Assembly (NCBI RefSeq): GCF_004216695.1
Contig: NZ_SGXC01000003.1
Location: 744,001 to 808,000, forward strand
Length of the DNA: 64,000 nucleotides
Direction: 5' to 3'
Origin: Pigmentiphaga kullae
Lineage (GTDB): Bacteria > Pseudomonadota > Gammaproteobacteria > Burkholderiales > Burkholderiaceae_B
Below are positions 35,404-44,422 of this stretch, piece by piece. Made by a program: the position numbers and the translations under genes. The notes under the pieces are model-generated. The model was not told the origin of the DNA. It was given only the letters and a program-made list of their open reading frames with translations, and did not search any database. Every line of letters begins with the position of its first letter. The stretch's first letter is position 1.

Positions 35404-35853
35404 TCAATGCTTGCCGGTGCTTCCGAACCCGCCCGCGCCGCGGTCGGATTCCGTGAAATCGTCGACCACGTTGAAGCTGACCTGGGCCACCGGCACGATG
35501 ATCATCTGGGCCAGGCGCTCCATGGGCTGGAGCACGAAGGCTTCCTGCCCACGGTTCCAAGTCGACACCATCAACTGGCCCTGGTAGTCGGAATCGATCA
35601 GCCCCACCAGGTTGCCCAGCACGATGCCGTGTTTGTGGCCCAGGCCCGAGCGCGGCAGGATCATTGCGGCGTAGCCGGGGTCGGCGATGTGGATGGCCAG
35701 GCCCGTGGGCACCAGCACGGTCTGGCCGGGCTGGATGGTTTGCGGGGCTTCCAGGCAGGCGCGCAGGTCCAGGCCGGCGGAGCCCGGGGTGGCGTAGGCG
35801 GGCAGGTAGTCGCGCATGCGCGCGTCGAGGATCTTCAGGTCTACGGATTTCAT
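35404..35853 (-). CDS. dut: dUTP diphosphatase
   Basis: Trimeric dUTPase of 149 residues, hydrolysing dUTP to dUMP. All five motifs are present: [47 protein letters not shown] and the C-terminal arm [12 protein letters not shown]. It overlaps the preceding membrane-protein gene by four bases (ATGA) and follows coaBC in the same direction, the conserved coaBC-dut pairing of betaproteobacteria. Confidence 0.97.
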   Translation of the reverse strand: MKSVDLKILDARMRDYLPAYATPGSAGLDLRACLEAPQTIQPGQTVLVPTGLAIHIADPGYAAMILPRSGLGHKHGIVLGNLVGLIDSDYQGQLMVSTWNRGQEAFVLQPMERLAQMIIVPVAQVSFNVVDDFTESDRGAGGFGSTGKH

Positions 35854-36407
35854 GCGTTGCGATGGGATGAACGTTGATTGCGGTTGGGCGGCACGAAGGG
35901 TGGCAGCATCGTGCCCGGGATGCCCTGCGCGCCACGCAGCGTCTGGCGTCCGCGCCGGAACAGCGAGCGCGCGACGACGAACAGGATGATGGTGCGGACG
36001 ATGTTGAAGGGTTCGAGCGGATCGTGGTCCATCAGCGCCGCGCCGATGCTGCTGACGGTCAGTACGCCGAACAGCACGCCCAGGAGGATCTGGATGGTGC
36101 CCTTGACCGCGCTGTTGCCCTGGGCCGCCAGCGTGGCGCGCGAGGCCGGCTCGCTGACGCCGGCCGGCATGTTGGCCGAGGGGGACGACGGTGCGGTGGG
36201 GGCGGACGGGATGCCGGTGCCGGCGGTGTATTGCTGGCCCGGGCTGCGCGTGTCCTTTTGCGAGCCCGGCAGCCGCAGCGCCGAGCGGAAGCCGCCCGTG
36301 CCGGTCTTGAGCAGGCCTTGTTCACCCGGCGTGCCGGCGCCGCGGTTGACCATCTTGTCGATATAGGCGGCGTAGTCGCCGTTTGGGGGTTCCGCGTCGA
36401 AGGGCAT
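35850..36407 (-). CDS. uncharacterised membrane protein between coaBC and dut
   Basis: Protein of 185 residues with no family I recognise. Start ATG 36407 lies behind GAGGAGG. The N-terminal 95 residues are low-complexity (Gly, Ser, Pro, Ala), beginning [20 protein letters not shown]; a hydrophobic segment ([20 protein letters not shown], about residues 112-131) and a second shorter one ([15 protein letters not shown]) follow. The long frame extending further upstream lies inside coaBC and is not coding. Twenty bases separate it from coaBC and it overlaps dut, so it belongs to this operon. Function unknown. Confidence 0.75.
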   Translation of the reverse strand: MPFDAEPPNGDYAAYIDKMVNRGAGTPGEQGLLKTGTGGFRSALRLPGSQKDTRSPGQQYTAGTGIPSAPTAPSSPSANMPAGVSEPASRATLAAQGNSAVKGTIQILLGVLFGVLTVSSIGAALMDHDPLEPFNIVRTIILFVVARSLFRRGRQTLRGAQGIPGTMLPPFVPPNRNQRSSHRNA

Positions 36408-36427
36408 GACGGTCCTCCTCGGATCGT

Positions 36428-37618
36428 TCACGAGCCGGCGCGCCGGCCGATTTCTGCCACCAGCTGTCGCGCGGCCGCGAGCTTGGACAGGCGGGCCAGC
36501 GGATGTTCGCCGGCATCGTCGTACAGTACCAGGGTGGTGTCGTCGCGGCCCAGCACTTCCTGGGCCAGGTTGCCCACCAGCAGCGGCACGCGCTTGCGCG
36601 CGCGCTTCTCGGTGGCGTGGCAGGCCAGGTCCTCGGTCTCGGCGGCGAAGCCCACGCAATAGGGCGGGCGCGGCAGGGCCGCCACCGTGCCCAGGATGTC
36701 GGGGTTCTGCACGAATTCAAGCGCCGGCGGCGCGCCGTCGGTTTTCTTCAGCTTGCGGGCGCTGACTTCCTTGACCCGCCAGTCCGCCACCGCCGCGACG
36801 GCCACGAAGATGTCGGCATCCGGCACGCCCGCCATCACGGCATCGAGCATGTCGCGCGCGGTCATCACGTCGACCCGGCGCACCCCGCGCGGCGCGGCCA
36901 GCGCGGTGGGGCCGGACACCAGCGTGACCTCGGCGCCGGCCTCGCGCGCCGCGCGCGCGATGGCATAGCCCATCTTTCCCGAGGACACGTTGGTCAAGAC
37001 CCGCACCGGGTCGATGGGCTCGGAGGTGGGGCCGGCCGTGATCAGCACCCGCCTGCCGGCCAGCACCTTGGGCTGGAAGTGGGCAATCAGGTCTTCGAGG
37101 ATTTCGTGCGGTTCCAGCATGCGGCCGGAACCGACCTCGCCGCAGGCCTGGTCGCCTTCGGCCGGGCCCAGCAGCGTGACGCCGTCCGCGCGCAGCTGCG
37201 CGGCGTTGCGCTGGGTGGCCGGATTGGCCCACATCTCGCGGTTCATCGCCGGCACCACCAGCAGCGGGCAGGCGCGGGCCACGCATAGCGTGGTCAGCAG
37301 GTCGTCGGCCATGCCGTGCGCCAGCTTGGCCAGGAAGTCGGTGCTGGCGGGCGCGATCAGGACCGCGTCCGCCCCCCGCGTCAGGTTGATGTGCGCCATG
37401 TTGTTGGGCATGCGCGCATCCCACTGGTCCACGTAGACCGGCCGGCCCGACAGCGCCTGCATCGTGACCGGCGTGACGAAGTGCGTCGCGGCCTCGGTCA
37501 TGACCACGTCCACCGTCGCGCCGCGCTCGGTCAGGCGCCGCACCAGCTCGCAGATCTTGTAGCAGGCGATGCCGCCGGTCATACCGAGGACGAGGCGCTT
37601 GTTGGCGAGGTCGGACAT
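36428..37618 (-). CDS. coaBC: bifunctional phosphopantothenoylcysteine decarboxylase / phosphopantothenate-cysteine ligase
   Basis: Two-domain coenzyme A biosynthesis enzyme of 396 residues. I start at ATG 37618 (MSDLANKRLVLGMTGGIACYK). The FMN-dependent CoaC half has the substrate-clamp motif PAMNREMWANPATQRN and the His in ATHFVTP; the CoaB half begins near residue 185 with ITAGPTSEPIDPVRVLTNVSSG and carries the KKTDG segment. Both halves look complete. It sits between lspA and the small membrane protein in the housekeeping operon. Confidence 0.96.
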   Translation of the reverse strand: MSDLANKRLVLGMTGGIACYKICELVRRLTERGATVDVVMTEAATHFVTPVTMQALSGRPVYVDQWDARMPNNMAHINLTRGADAVLIAPASTDFLAKLAHGMADDLLTTLCVARACPLLVVPAMNREMWANPATQRNAAQLRADGVTLLGPAEGDQACGEVGSGRMLEPHEILEDLIAHFQPKVLAGRRVLITAGPTSEPIDPVRVLTNVSSGKMGYAIARAAREAGAEVTLVSGPTALAAPRGVRRVDVMTARDMLDAVMAGVPDADIFVAVAAVADWRVKEVSARKLKKTDGAPPALEFVQNPDILGTVAALPRPPYCVGFAAETEDLACHATEKRARKRVPLLVGNLAQEVLGRDDTTLVLYDDAGEHPLARLSKLAAARQLVAEIGRRAGS

Positions 37619-37687
37619 GGGCGGGGTGGGGAGAGGTTGGATCAGGGGATTATAGACCCCGTGCCCAGGGGCCACGGCCCCTGCGCC

Positions 37688-38194
37688 TCAGGTCGCGGGA
37701 GGGGTGTCGCCGCTGCGTGGCTTGCGGATTTCGTCGACGATCAGCAGCACCGCGCCGACCGTGATGGCCGAATCGGCCAGGTTGAACGCGGGGAAGAACC
37801 AGTCGCCGTAGTGCACCAGCACGAAATCGATGACGTGGCCGTGGATGAAGCGGTCGATCACGTTGCCCAGGGCGCCGCCCAGGATCAGGGTCAGCGCCCA
37901 CGAGAACAACCGCTGGTGGCCATGGCGCGACAGCATCCAGACGATGAAGCCGGACACGCCCAGCGCCAGGATGGTGAAGAACCAGCGCTGCCAGCCGTCG
38001 GCGCCGGCCAGGAAGCTGAAGGCCGCGCCGCGGTTGTACAGCAGGGTGAAGTCCAGCACCGGCAGCAGCGGCAGCCGCTCGCCGTAGGCGAACAGCTTGT
38101 CCACCGCGACCTTGGTGACCTGGTCGGCGACGATGATGAGCGCGGCGATGGCCAGCCAGGCGGCCAGCCGGGAACGCGGGGCGGGCGCGCCCAT
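37688..38194 (-). CDS. lspA: lipoprotein signal peptidase
   Basis: Inner-membrane aspartyl protease (signal peptidase II) of 168 residues that trims prolipoproteins. Four hydrophobic helices are visible. The catalytic pair is Asp123 (VIDF) and Asp141 (NLADSAI); NRGAAFSFL is also conserved. The ATG overlaps the ileS stop by one base (TGATG), giving tight coupling, as in many proteobacteria. Confidence 0.97.
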   Translation of the reverse strand: MGAPAPRSRLAAWLAIAALIIVADQVTKVAVDKLFAYGERLPLLPVLDFTLLYNRGAAFSFLAGADGWQRWFFTILALGVSGFIVWMLSRHGHQRLFSWALTLILGGALGNVIDRFIHGHVIDFVLVHYGDWFFPAFNLADSAITVGAVLLIVDEIRKPRSGDTPPAT

Positions 38195-41010
38195 CAGGCG
38201 AACTCGCGCGGTTCGCCCGTGCCCTCGAGATTGGCGACGCAGCGGCCGCAGATCTCGGGCTGCTCGGGATCGACGCCCACGTCCTCGCGCCAGTGCCAGC
38301 AGCGCTCGCACTTCTTGTGGCCGGACGGGGCGACGTCGATCCGCAGGTCGCCCTCGGCGGCATGCAGGCCCACGCGCGAGACGATCAGCACGAAGCGCAG
38401 GTCTTCGCCCAGGCTGGCAAGCAGCGCGTAGTCGGAGGCCGGCGCGTGGATGTCGATCTCGGCCTGCAGCGAGGAGCCGATGCCGCCCGCCGCGCGGACT
38501 TCCTCCAGCTTCCTGGTGACTTCTCCGCGCAGGTGGCGCAGGCGGCCCCATTTCTCGAGCAGGGCTCCGGCGTCCGGCTGGGCCGGCACGGCATGGAAGG
38601 TTTCCGTGAAGATGGTGAGCGACCCCTGCTTGACCAGCGCCCAGGCTTCCTCGGCGGTGAACGAGAGGATGGGCGCCATCAGCTTGAGCAGCGCCTGCGT
38701 GACGTGCCAGAGCGCGGTCTGCGCCGACCGCCGGGCCACGCTGCCGGGGGCGGTGGTGTAGAGGCGGTCCTTCAGGATGTCGAGGTAGAACGCGCCCAGG
38801 TCCTCGGAGCAGAAGGTCTGCAGCCGCGCCGTGGCCGGGTGGAATTCATAGCGGTCGTACAGCGCCGTGATCTCTTCCTGCAGGCGGGCCGTCATGGCCA
38901 GCGCGTAGCGGTCGATCTCGAACATCCGGGCGTCGGGCACGGCCTGGGTGGCGATGTCGAAGTCGCTCAGGTTGGCCAGCAGGAAGCGCAGCGTGTTGCG
39001 GATGCGGCGATACGATTCCACCACGCGCTTGAGGATCTCGTCCGAGATCGACAGTTCGCCCGAGTAGTCGGTGCTGGCGATCCACAGGCGCAGGATCTCG
39101 GCGCCCAGCGTGTCGGAGATTTTCTGCGGCGCCAGCGTGTTGCCGAGCGACTTGCTCATCTTGCGGCCCTGTCCGTCCACGGTGAAGCCGTGGGTGAGCA
39201 GGGCCTTGTAGGGTGGCGTGCCGTTCAGCATGCAACTGGTCAGCAGCGACGAGTGGAACCAGCCGCGGTGCTGGTCCGAGCCTTCCAGGTACAGGTCGGC
39301 GGGCCAGGCGCCGTCGGCAGCATGCGAGCCGCGCAGCACGGTCTGGTGGGTCGTGCCGGAGTCGAACCAGACGTCCAGCGTGTCGCGGTTCTTCTCGTAC
39401 AGGCCGGCCTCGTCGCCCAGCAGTTCGCGCGGGTCCAGCGATTGCCAGGCTTCGATGCCGCCCTGTTCGATGCGCTGCGCGACCTGTTCGAGCAGTTCGG
39501 GCGTGCGGGGGTGCAGCTCGCCGGTTTCCTTGTGCACGAAGAAGGCCATGGGTACGCCCCATTGGCGCTGGCGCGACAGCGTCCAGTCGGGCCGGTTGGC
39601 GATCATGGCGTGCAGCCGCGCCTTGCCCCAGGAAGGGTAAAAGCGGGTCGCTTCTATGCCCTCCAGCGCGCGTTCGCGCAGCGTGCCGCCGCCTTCGGCG
39701 GGCAGGATGTCCATGCCGGCGAACCATTGGCTGGTCGCGCGGTAGATGATGGGGGTCTTGTGGCGCCAGCAGTGCATGTAGCTGTGGCGCAGCTTCTCGA
39801 CCTTGAGCAGCGTGCCGGCTTCCTCCAGCGCGGCGACGATCTTCGGGTTGGCGTCCCAGATGGTCAGGCCGCCGAACAGCGGCAGCGTCGAGGCATAGCG
39901 GCCATCGCCCATCACCGGGCTGATGATGTCAGCGTCCGGCATGCCGTTGCCCTTGCAGGAGATGAAGTCCTCGATGCCGTAGGCCGGCGCCGAGTGCACG
40001 ATGCCGGTACCGGTGTCCAGGGTCACGTAGTCGCCCAGGTAGACGGGCGAGAGCCGGTCGTAGCCCGGATCCTTGCGGGCCAGCGGATGGTGGAAGGCGA
40101 TGTGGTCCAGCGCCAGGCCCTTGCAGGTGGCGACGATCTCGCCTTCCAGGTCCCAGGCCTGCAGGCAGGTCTCGACGCGCTCGCGGGCGAGGATCAGCAG
40201 CGTGCCCCAGGCCTGCGGCGTCTTCACGCGCACCAGCGCGTAGTCGATCTCGGGGTGGACGTTCAGCGCCTGGTTGGAGGGGATGGTCCACGGCGTGGTG
40301 GTCCAGATGACGACGGCGCCTTCCTCGTCGATCGAGGGCAGCCCGAAGGCCTTGGCCAGCGCCGCGCGATCGGCGAAGGGGAAGGCCACGTCGATGGCGG
40401 GGTCGGTGCGATCGGCGTACTCGACCTCGGCCTCGGCCAGCGCCGAGCCGCAGTCGAAACACCAGTTCACGGGCTTGAGGCCGCGGAAGACGAAGCCTTT
40501 TTCCAGGATGGTGCCCAGCGCGCGCAGCTCGTCGGCCTCGTTGCGGGGGTTCATGGTCAGGTAGGGGTGGTCCCAGTCGCCCAGCACGCCCAGGCGCTTG
40601 AAGTCCTTGCGCTGCCGGTCGATCTGCTCGGTGGCGTAGGCGCGCGCCTTGGCCTGTACCTCGGCCACCGGCAGCCCCTTGCCGTATTTCTTTTCGATCT
40701 GGATCTCGATGGGCATGCCGTGGCAGTCCCAGCCCGGCACGTAGGGCGCATCGAAGCCGGCCAGCGTGCGGCTCTTGACGATGATGTCCTTCAGGATCTT
40801 GTTGACCGCGTGCCCCAGGTGGATGTCGCCGTTGGCGTAGGGCGGACCGTCATGCAGCACGAAACGCGGCCGTCCGGCGCTGGCCGCGCGGATGGCCTGG
40901 TACAGGTGCTTCTCTTCCCAGGCCGCGACCCAGCCGGGCTCGCGCTTGGCGAGATCGCCGCGCATGGGGAACGGAGTGTCGGGAAGGTTGAGAGTTTTCT
41001 TGTAGTCCAT
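38194..41010 (-). CDS. ileS: isoleucyl-tRNA synthetase
   Basis: Class I aminoacyl-tRNA synthetase of 938 residues. Start ATG 41010 ([20 protein letters not shown]) is chosen over an in-frame upstream GTG because the extra 52 residues are not family-like. HLGH (64-67) is the HIGH motif, KMSKS is at 617-621, and a C-terminal zinc site (CERCWHW...CGRC) is present. The editing domain lies between. It is coupled to lspA and preceded by ribF, with repeat copy B in the gap. Confidence 0.97.
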   Translation of the reverse strand: MDYKKTLNLPDTPFPMRGDLAKREPGWVAAWEEKHLYQAIRAASAGRPRFVLHDGPPYANGDIHLGHAVNKILKDIIVKSRTLAGFDAPYVPGWDCHGMPIEIQIEKKYGKGLPVAEVQAKARAYATEQIDRQRKDFKRLGVLGDWDHPYLTMNPRNEADELRALGTILEKGFVFRGLKPVNWCFDCGSALAEAEVEYADRTDPAIDVAFPFADRAALAKAFGLPSIDEEGAVVIWTTTPWTIPSNQALNVHPEIDYALVRVKTPQAWGTLLILARERVETCLQAWDLEGEIVATCKGLALDHIAFHHPLARKDPGYDRLSPVYLGDYVTLDTGTGIVHSAPAYGIEDFISCKGNGMPDADIISPVMGDGRYASTLPLFGGLTIWDANPKIVAALEEAGTLLKVEKLRHSYMHCWRHKTPIIYRATSQWFAGMDILPAEGGGTLRERALEGIEATRFYPSWGKARLHAMIANRPDWTLSRQRQWGVPMAFFVHKETGELHPRTPELLEQVAQRIEQGGIEAWQSLDPRELLGDEAGLYEKNRDTLDVWFDSGTTHQTVLRGSHAADGAWPADLYLEGSDQHRGWFHSSLLTSCMLNGTPPYKALLTHGFTVDGQGRKMSKSLGNTLAPQKISDTLGAEILRLWIASTDYSGELSISDEILKRVVESYRRIRNTLRFLLANLSDFDIATQAVPDARMFEIDRYALAMTARLQEEITALYDRYEFHPATARLQTFCSEDLGAFYLDILKDRLYTTAPGSVARRSAQTALWHVTQALLKLMAPILSFTAEEAWALVKQGSLTIFTETFHAVPAQPDAGALLEKWGRLRHLRGEVTRKLEEVRAAGGIGSSLQAEIDIHAPASDYALLASLGEDLRFVLIVSRVGLHAAEGDLRIDVAPSGHKKCERCWHWREDVGVDPEQPEICGRCVANLEGTGEPREFA

Positions 41011-41126
41011 GGAAAAACAGGATTTTGCACATCGGCCCCGTCCGCGGGGCAGGCAAGCTTCACATTCAAATATCGTAGGCCACGGAAGGCGGGAAGAACT
41101 CAATTCTTCGCCAGCCAAGGCAGTTT

Positions 41127-41208
41127 CCAGGATGCGGTGGATCCGGCTCCGCCGGTCCACCCGCATCGCCCCCTGGGGGGCGCGCGTCAGCGCGTAGGGG
41201 GGGGCCTA
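41127..41208 (-). repeat. GC-rich dispersed repeat, copy B (starts at the ribF stop codon)
   Basis: Minus-strand counterpart of copy A: begins TAGGCCCCCCCC at the ribF stop, continues TACGCGC...GCGCGCCCCCCAGGGGGCG, GGACCGGCGGAGCCGGATC and ends TCCTGG. It lies between ribF and ileS inside an operon, so any termination must be partial, or the element acts on RNA stability. Confidence 0.75.
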
Positions 41209-42234
41209 ACTAATTCGATCGGTCGCGGAAGTGGCCAGATCGGCCTGGCCCAGGTGGCTGGACGCGAAATAGGCCCGGGCCTGGCGCGCGTCGTCCTCGA
41301 TCGCCGCTTTCAGAGTCGGCAGATCGACGAATTTTTCTTCGTCGCGCAGCTTTTTCAGGAATTCCACCTGTACGAGTTTACCGTAAGCGTTGCCGCTGAA
41401 ATCGAACACGTGGACTTCCAGCAGGACCCGGCCGCTGTCGTCGACCGTGGGGCGCACCCCCAGGCTGGCCACGCCGGGCAAGGGTTGGGGGGCCAGTCCG
41501 TGCACCTGCACCACGAAGATGCCGGACAGGGCCGGGCAGCGGCGCGAGACGCGCAGGTTCAGCGTGGGAAAGCCCAGCGTGCGGCCCAGTTTCTGGCCGT
41601 GGATGACGTGGCCGCTGACGCTGTAGGGGTGGCCCAGCAGCTCGGCGGCGCGGTCCAGGTCGCCGACCGCCAGCGCCGTGCGGATGGCGGAACTGGAAAT
41701 GCGCTGGCCCTGGTCGGTGACCGACTCCATGGATTCGACCTCGAAGCCGTGGCGCGCTGCGCTGGCGCGCAGCAGGGCGATGTCGCCGGTGCGGTGGGCG
41801 CCGAAGCGGAAGTCGTCGCCCACCAGCAGCCACTTCACGTGCAGGCCCTCGATCAGCAGCCGGTCGATGAAGGCCTGGGCCGGCATCGAGGCCAGGCGTT
41901 CATTGAAGCGTTCCACCACCACGTGCTGCATGCCGTAGCGGGCCAGCGCGCACAGTTCGTCGCGCAAGCCGGCGATGCGGGTGGGCGCCAGTTCGGGGCG
42001 CTGGTGCAGTTCGGCGAAGAATTCGCGGGGATGGGGCTCGAAGGTCATGACCGTCGGCACGAGCCCCCTGGCCTGGGCAGCTTCGCGCACGCGGGCCAGG
42101 ATGGCCTGGTGGCCGCGGTGCACGCCGTCGAAATTGCCGATCGCCAGCGCGCACGGGCGGCGCAGCGAAGGCGGCGGCAGGCCCCGGAAAATGCGCAGGG
42201 CGGACGGCGGGAGGGGCGGGACGGACGGATTCAA
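41206..42234 (-). CDS. ribF: bifunctional riboflavin kinase / FAD synthetase
   Basis: Flavin cofactor enzyme of 342 residues. The N-terminal adenylyltransferase part has AIGNFDGVHRGHQAIL and the ISSSAIRTAL motif; the C-terminal riboflavin kinase barrel has LGRTLGFPTLNL, GIFVVQVHG and VEFLKKLRDEEKF. Length matches the family. It is the first housekeeping gene after the GntR at 42269 and precedes ileS, an order shared by many proteobacteria (ribF-ileS-lspA). Confidence 0.96.
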   Translation of the reverse strand: MNPSVPPLPPSALRIFRGLPPPSLRRPCALAIGNFDGVHRGHQAILARVREAAQARGLVPTVMTFEPHPREFFAELHQRPELAPTRIAGLRDELCALARYGMQHVVVERFNERLASMPAQAFIDRLLIEGLHVKWLLVGDDFRFGAHRTGDIALLRASAARHGFEVESMESVTDQGQRISSSAIRTALAVGDLDRAAELLGHPYSVSGHVIHGQKLGRTLGFPTLNLRVSRRCPALSGIFVVQVHGLAPQPLPGVASLGVRPTVDDSGRVLLEVHVFDFSGNAYGKLVQVEFLKKLRDEEKFVDLPTLKAAIEDDARQARAYFASSHLGQADLATSATDRIS

Positions 42235-42268
42235 GCCGGTGGCAAAGCGGAAGCTGGGAAGTCGAATT

Positions 42269-43219
42269 CTAGCTGCCCGGGGGCAGGTTCCTGATTATAG
42301 GCGCGTCGCCGTCGGGCCGCGTGCCGCGCAGGTTGACCACCACGCCCTGCAAGTGGTCGCGCATGGCGTCGGCCGCCTCGCGGTTGCGGCCGGCCTCGAC
42401 CAGATCGAGGATGTGCAGGTGCTCCCGCGCCTGGCGGTAATAGCGCTGGCGGTCGACCATGGCGCGGTATACCAGGAGGCGGCGCACCCTGTTGACCCGT
42501 CGCAGCACGTCGCTGAAGAACGGGTTCTGCGAGGCTTCGGCCAGGGTTTCGTGGAATTTCACCGCGTGTTCGTACAACTCGTCGGCGGTCATGGTGTCGG
42601 CGCCGCCGGCCAGGATCTGGCCTTCCACTTCGCGCAGCCGGGCGGCTGCCTCGGGGCTCAGGTGAAAGCTCGGTTCCAGCAGGCTGGCCGGTTCGATCGC
42701 CAGCCGCAGGCTGTAGGTCTGCTCCAGCGCCTCGGGTGTGCGCAGGATGGGCGAGAAGGTCCAGCCGTAGCCGATGCGCCGTTCCGCCCAGCCTTCGCGC
42801 GAGATCTTGCGCAGCAGCTCGCTCAGCTGCCGGTGCGTGAGGCGGTAGGTCTGGCGCAGGTAGGTCTCGGTGACGTGGTCCTTGAGCTGGCCACGCAGTC
42901 GGTCTTCGGCGATCTGGAAGTAGACCCGGGTCAGTTCCGGCTGGGTGCTCAGGCCCAGTTGTTCGGGCGCCGCCAGTTCGGCATCGGAAAGGAAATAGCC
43001 GCGATTGGCCTCGTGCCGCAGTACTCCCTTGTCGGCCAGCAGTTGCAGGGCCTGGCTGACGGTCCAGCGCGATACGCCGAAATGGTCTCCCAGCGACTGG
43101 GCCGTGAGGTGGGTACCGGCAGGCAGTGCCTGGGCGTTGGCGTGGGCGAGGATACGGCCTGCCAGTTCAGGGACGACGGCTTTGCGGGATTCGCTGCGCG
43201 GACGTTGGGCGGTCGACAT
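42269..43219 (-). CDS. GntR family (FCD-type) transcriptional regulator
   Basis: Regulator of 316 residues, long for the family. Start ATG 43219 (MSTAQRPRS). The winged helix with SLGDHFGVSRWTVSQALQLL lies within residues 15-85, followed by a linker of about 85 residues that includes a second helical region (SELLRKISREGWAERR) resembling another small winged helix, then the FCD domain (TYSLRLAIEPASLLEP, HETLAEASQNPFF). It is divergent from the Bug-PrpD-PrpD operon across a 28-base dyad and most likely controls it. Confidence 0.88.
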   Translation of the reverse strand: MSTAQRPRSESRKAVVPELAGRILAHANAQALPAGTHLTAQSLGDHFGVSRWTVSQALQLLADKGVLRHEANRGYFLSDAELAAPEQLGLSTQPELTRVYFQIAEDRLRGQLKDHVTETYLRQTYRLTHRQLSELLRKISREGWAERRIGYGWTFSPILRTPEALEQTYSLRLAIEPASLLEPSFHLSPEAAARLREVEGQILAGGADTMTADELYEHAVKFHETLAEASQNPFFSDVLRRVNRVRRLLVYRAMVDRQRYYRQAREHLHILDLVEAGRNREAADAMRDHLQGVVVNLRGTRPDGDAPIIRNLPPGS

Positions 43220-43343
43220 GTTCCGGAGTGGGGGGCTATCAGCGTGTCGGGGAAAAGCAGAGGCTGCGCGCCGCGAAACCAGCACGCAGACACGATGTTA
43301 GCGGTTTTCCGCAGTCACTCCGTTCTTCCCTGACTATCCATTA

Positions 43344-43371
43344 ATTGCATTTATATGCATAAATATGCAAT
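43344..43371. promoter_or_regulatory. 28-base dyad between the GntR gene and the Bug/PrpD operon
   Basis: Outer arms ATTGCAT (43344-43350) and ATGCAAT (43365-43371) flank a central ATGCAT, giving three TGCAT-type cores about ten bases apart on one face of the helix. It sits in the only strongly AT-rich stretch of this divergent gap and probably overlaps both promoters. Likely operator of the 42269 regulator. Confidence 0.6.
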
Positions 43372-43401
43372 CATGGGGCAGAAAAAATGAGGAGACACAC
43401 C

Positions 43402-44379
43402 ATGAAACCCATCCAACGTACGATCCGGGCCCTGTTCGTCGCGGCCGCGCTGAGCGCCGGGGCTTCGGCCCAGGCGCAGTCCTACCCGAGCAGGCCTGTC
43501 AGCCTGGTGACGCCGTTCCCGCCGGGAGGCGCGGCCGACGTCGTGATCCGCCTGATGGCCCAGGAACTGGGCAAGGAGCTGGATGCGACCTTCATCGTCG
43601 ACAACCGCGCGGGCGCCGGCGGCGCCATCGGCACCAGCTATGTGGCCCGGGCCAATCCCGACGGCTACACCCTGCTGCTGACATCGTCCAGCACGATGTC
43701 GATCAACCCGCACCTGACGGCCAAGCGTCCATACGATCCGTTCACCAGTTTCACGCCCATCTCGCTGGTCGGCTACGCCACGAACGAACTGGTGGTGACG
43801 GCCACGCTGCCCTACAAGACGGTCGGCGATGTCATCGCCGCCGCCAAGGCCGCGCCGGGCAAGATCGCGTTCGGCTCGAACGGCGTCGGCACGCTTAGCC
43901 ACCTGATGGGCGAGATGTTCATGCAGCAGGCGGGCGTGAAGATGCTGCACGTGCCGTACAAGGGCGCGGCGCCGGCCGTGGCCGACACCGCCGCGGGCCA
44001 GGTCTCGGTGCTGTTTTCCAACTACGCCAGCGTGGCGCCGATGGTCAAGTCGGGCAAGCTGCGCGGCCTGGCCATCACCAGCCTGAAGCCGACGCCGCTG
44101 GCGCCGGGGCTGCCGACCATCGCCGAGTCCGGCCTGCCGGGCTTCGAGGCCAACCAGTGGTGGGGCCTGTGGGGGCCGGCCGGCCTGCCCAAGGAAATTG
44201 TCGACAAGCTCAATGCCGCGGCGACCAAGATCCTGACCAGCCCCGAGGCCATCAAGCGTTTCAACGCGGAAGGGGTGGACCTGCTGAGCGGCACGCCGGC
44301 CGACCTGACGGCCTACCTGCGCGCCGACTACGATCGCTGGGGCCAGGTGGTCAAGGCCGCCGGGATCACGCCCGAATGA
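43402..44379 (+). CDS. Bug family tripartite tricarboxylate transporter receptor
   Basis: Periplasmic receptor of 325 residues; ATG 43402 follows GAGGAG, while an ATG at 43387 lies before that ribosome site. Signal peptide about residues 1-26 (ends AQAQ). Canonical blocks: YPSRPVSLVTPFPPGGAADV, VDNRAGAGGAIGT, LHVPYKGAAPAVADTAAGQ and WWGLWGPAGLPKE. It is the first gene of an operon with two MmgE/PrpD genes, so the ligand is probably a di- or tricarboxylate that these enzymes act on. Confidence 0.94.
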   Translation: MKPIQRTIRALFVAAALSAGASAQAQSYPSRPVSLVTPFPPGGAADVVIRLMAQELGKELDATFIVDNRAGAGGAIGTSYVARANPDGYTLLLTSSSTMSINPHLTAKRPYDPFTSFTPISLVGYATNELVVTATLPYKTVGDVIAAAKAAPGKIAFGSNGVGTLSHLMGEMFMQQAGVKMLHVPYKGAAPAVADTAAGQVSVLFSNYASVAPMVKSGKLRGLAITSLKPTPLAPGLPTIAESGLPGFEANQWWGLWGPAGLPKEIVDKLNAAATKILTSPEAIKRFNAEGVDLLSGTPADLTAYLRADYDRWGQVVKAAGITPE

Positions 44380-44422
44380 CGTTCCGAGCCTTCTTCCCCT
44401 CCTGCTGCCAGAAGTCCTTGCC

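Noticed and set aside
38293-42294. Very long plus-strand open frame (over 1300 codons) opposite ileS and ribF
   Set aside because: It is the antisense shadow of high-GC coding sequence; composition is Arg/Gln/His/Gly-rich without any domain, and ileS-ribF on the other strand are unmistakable.
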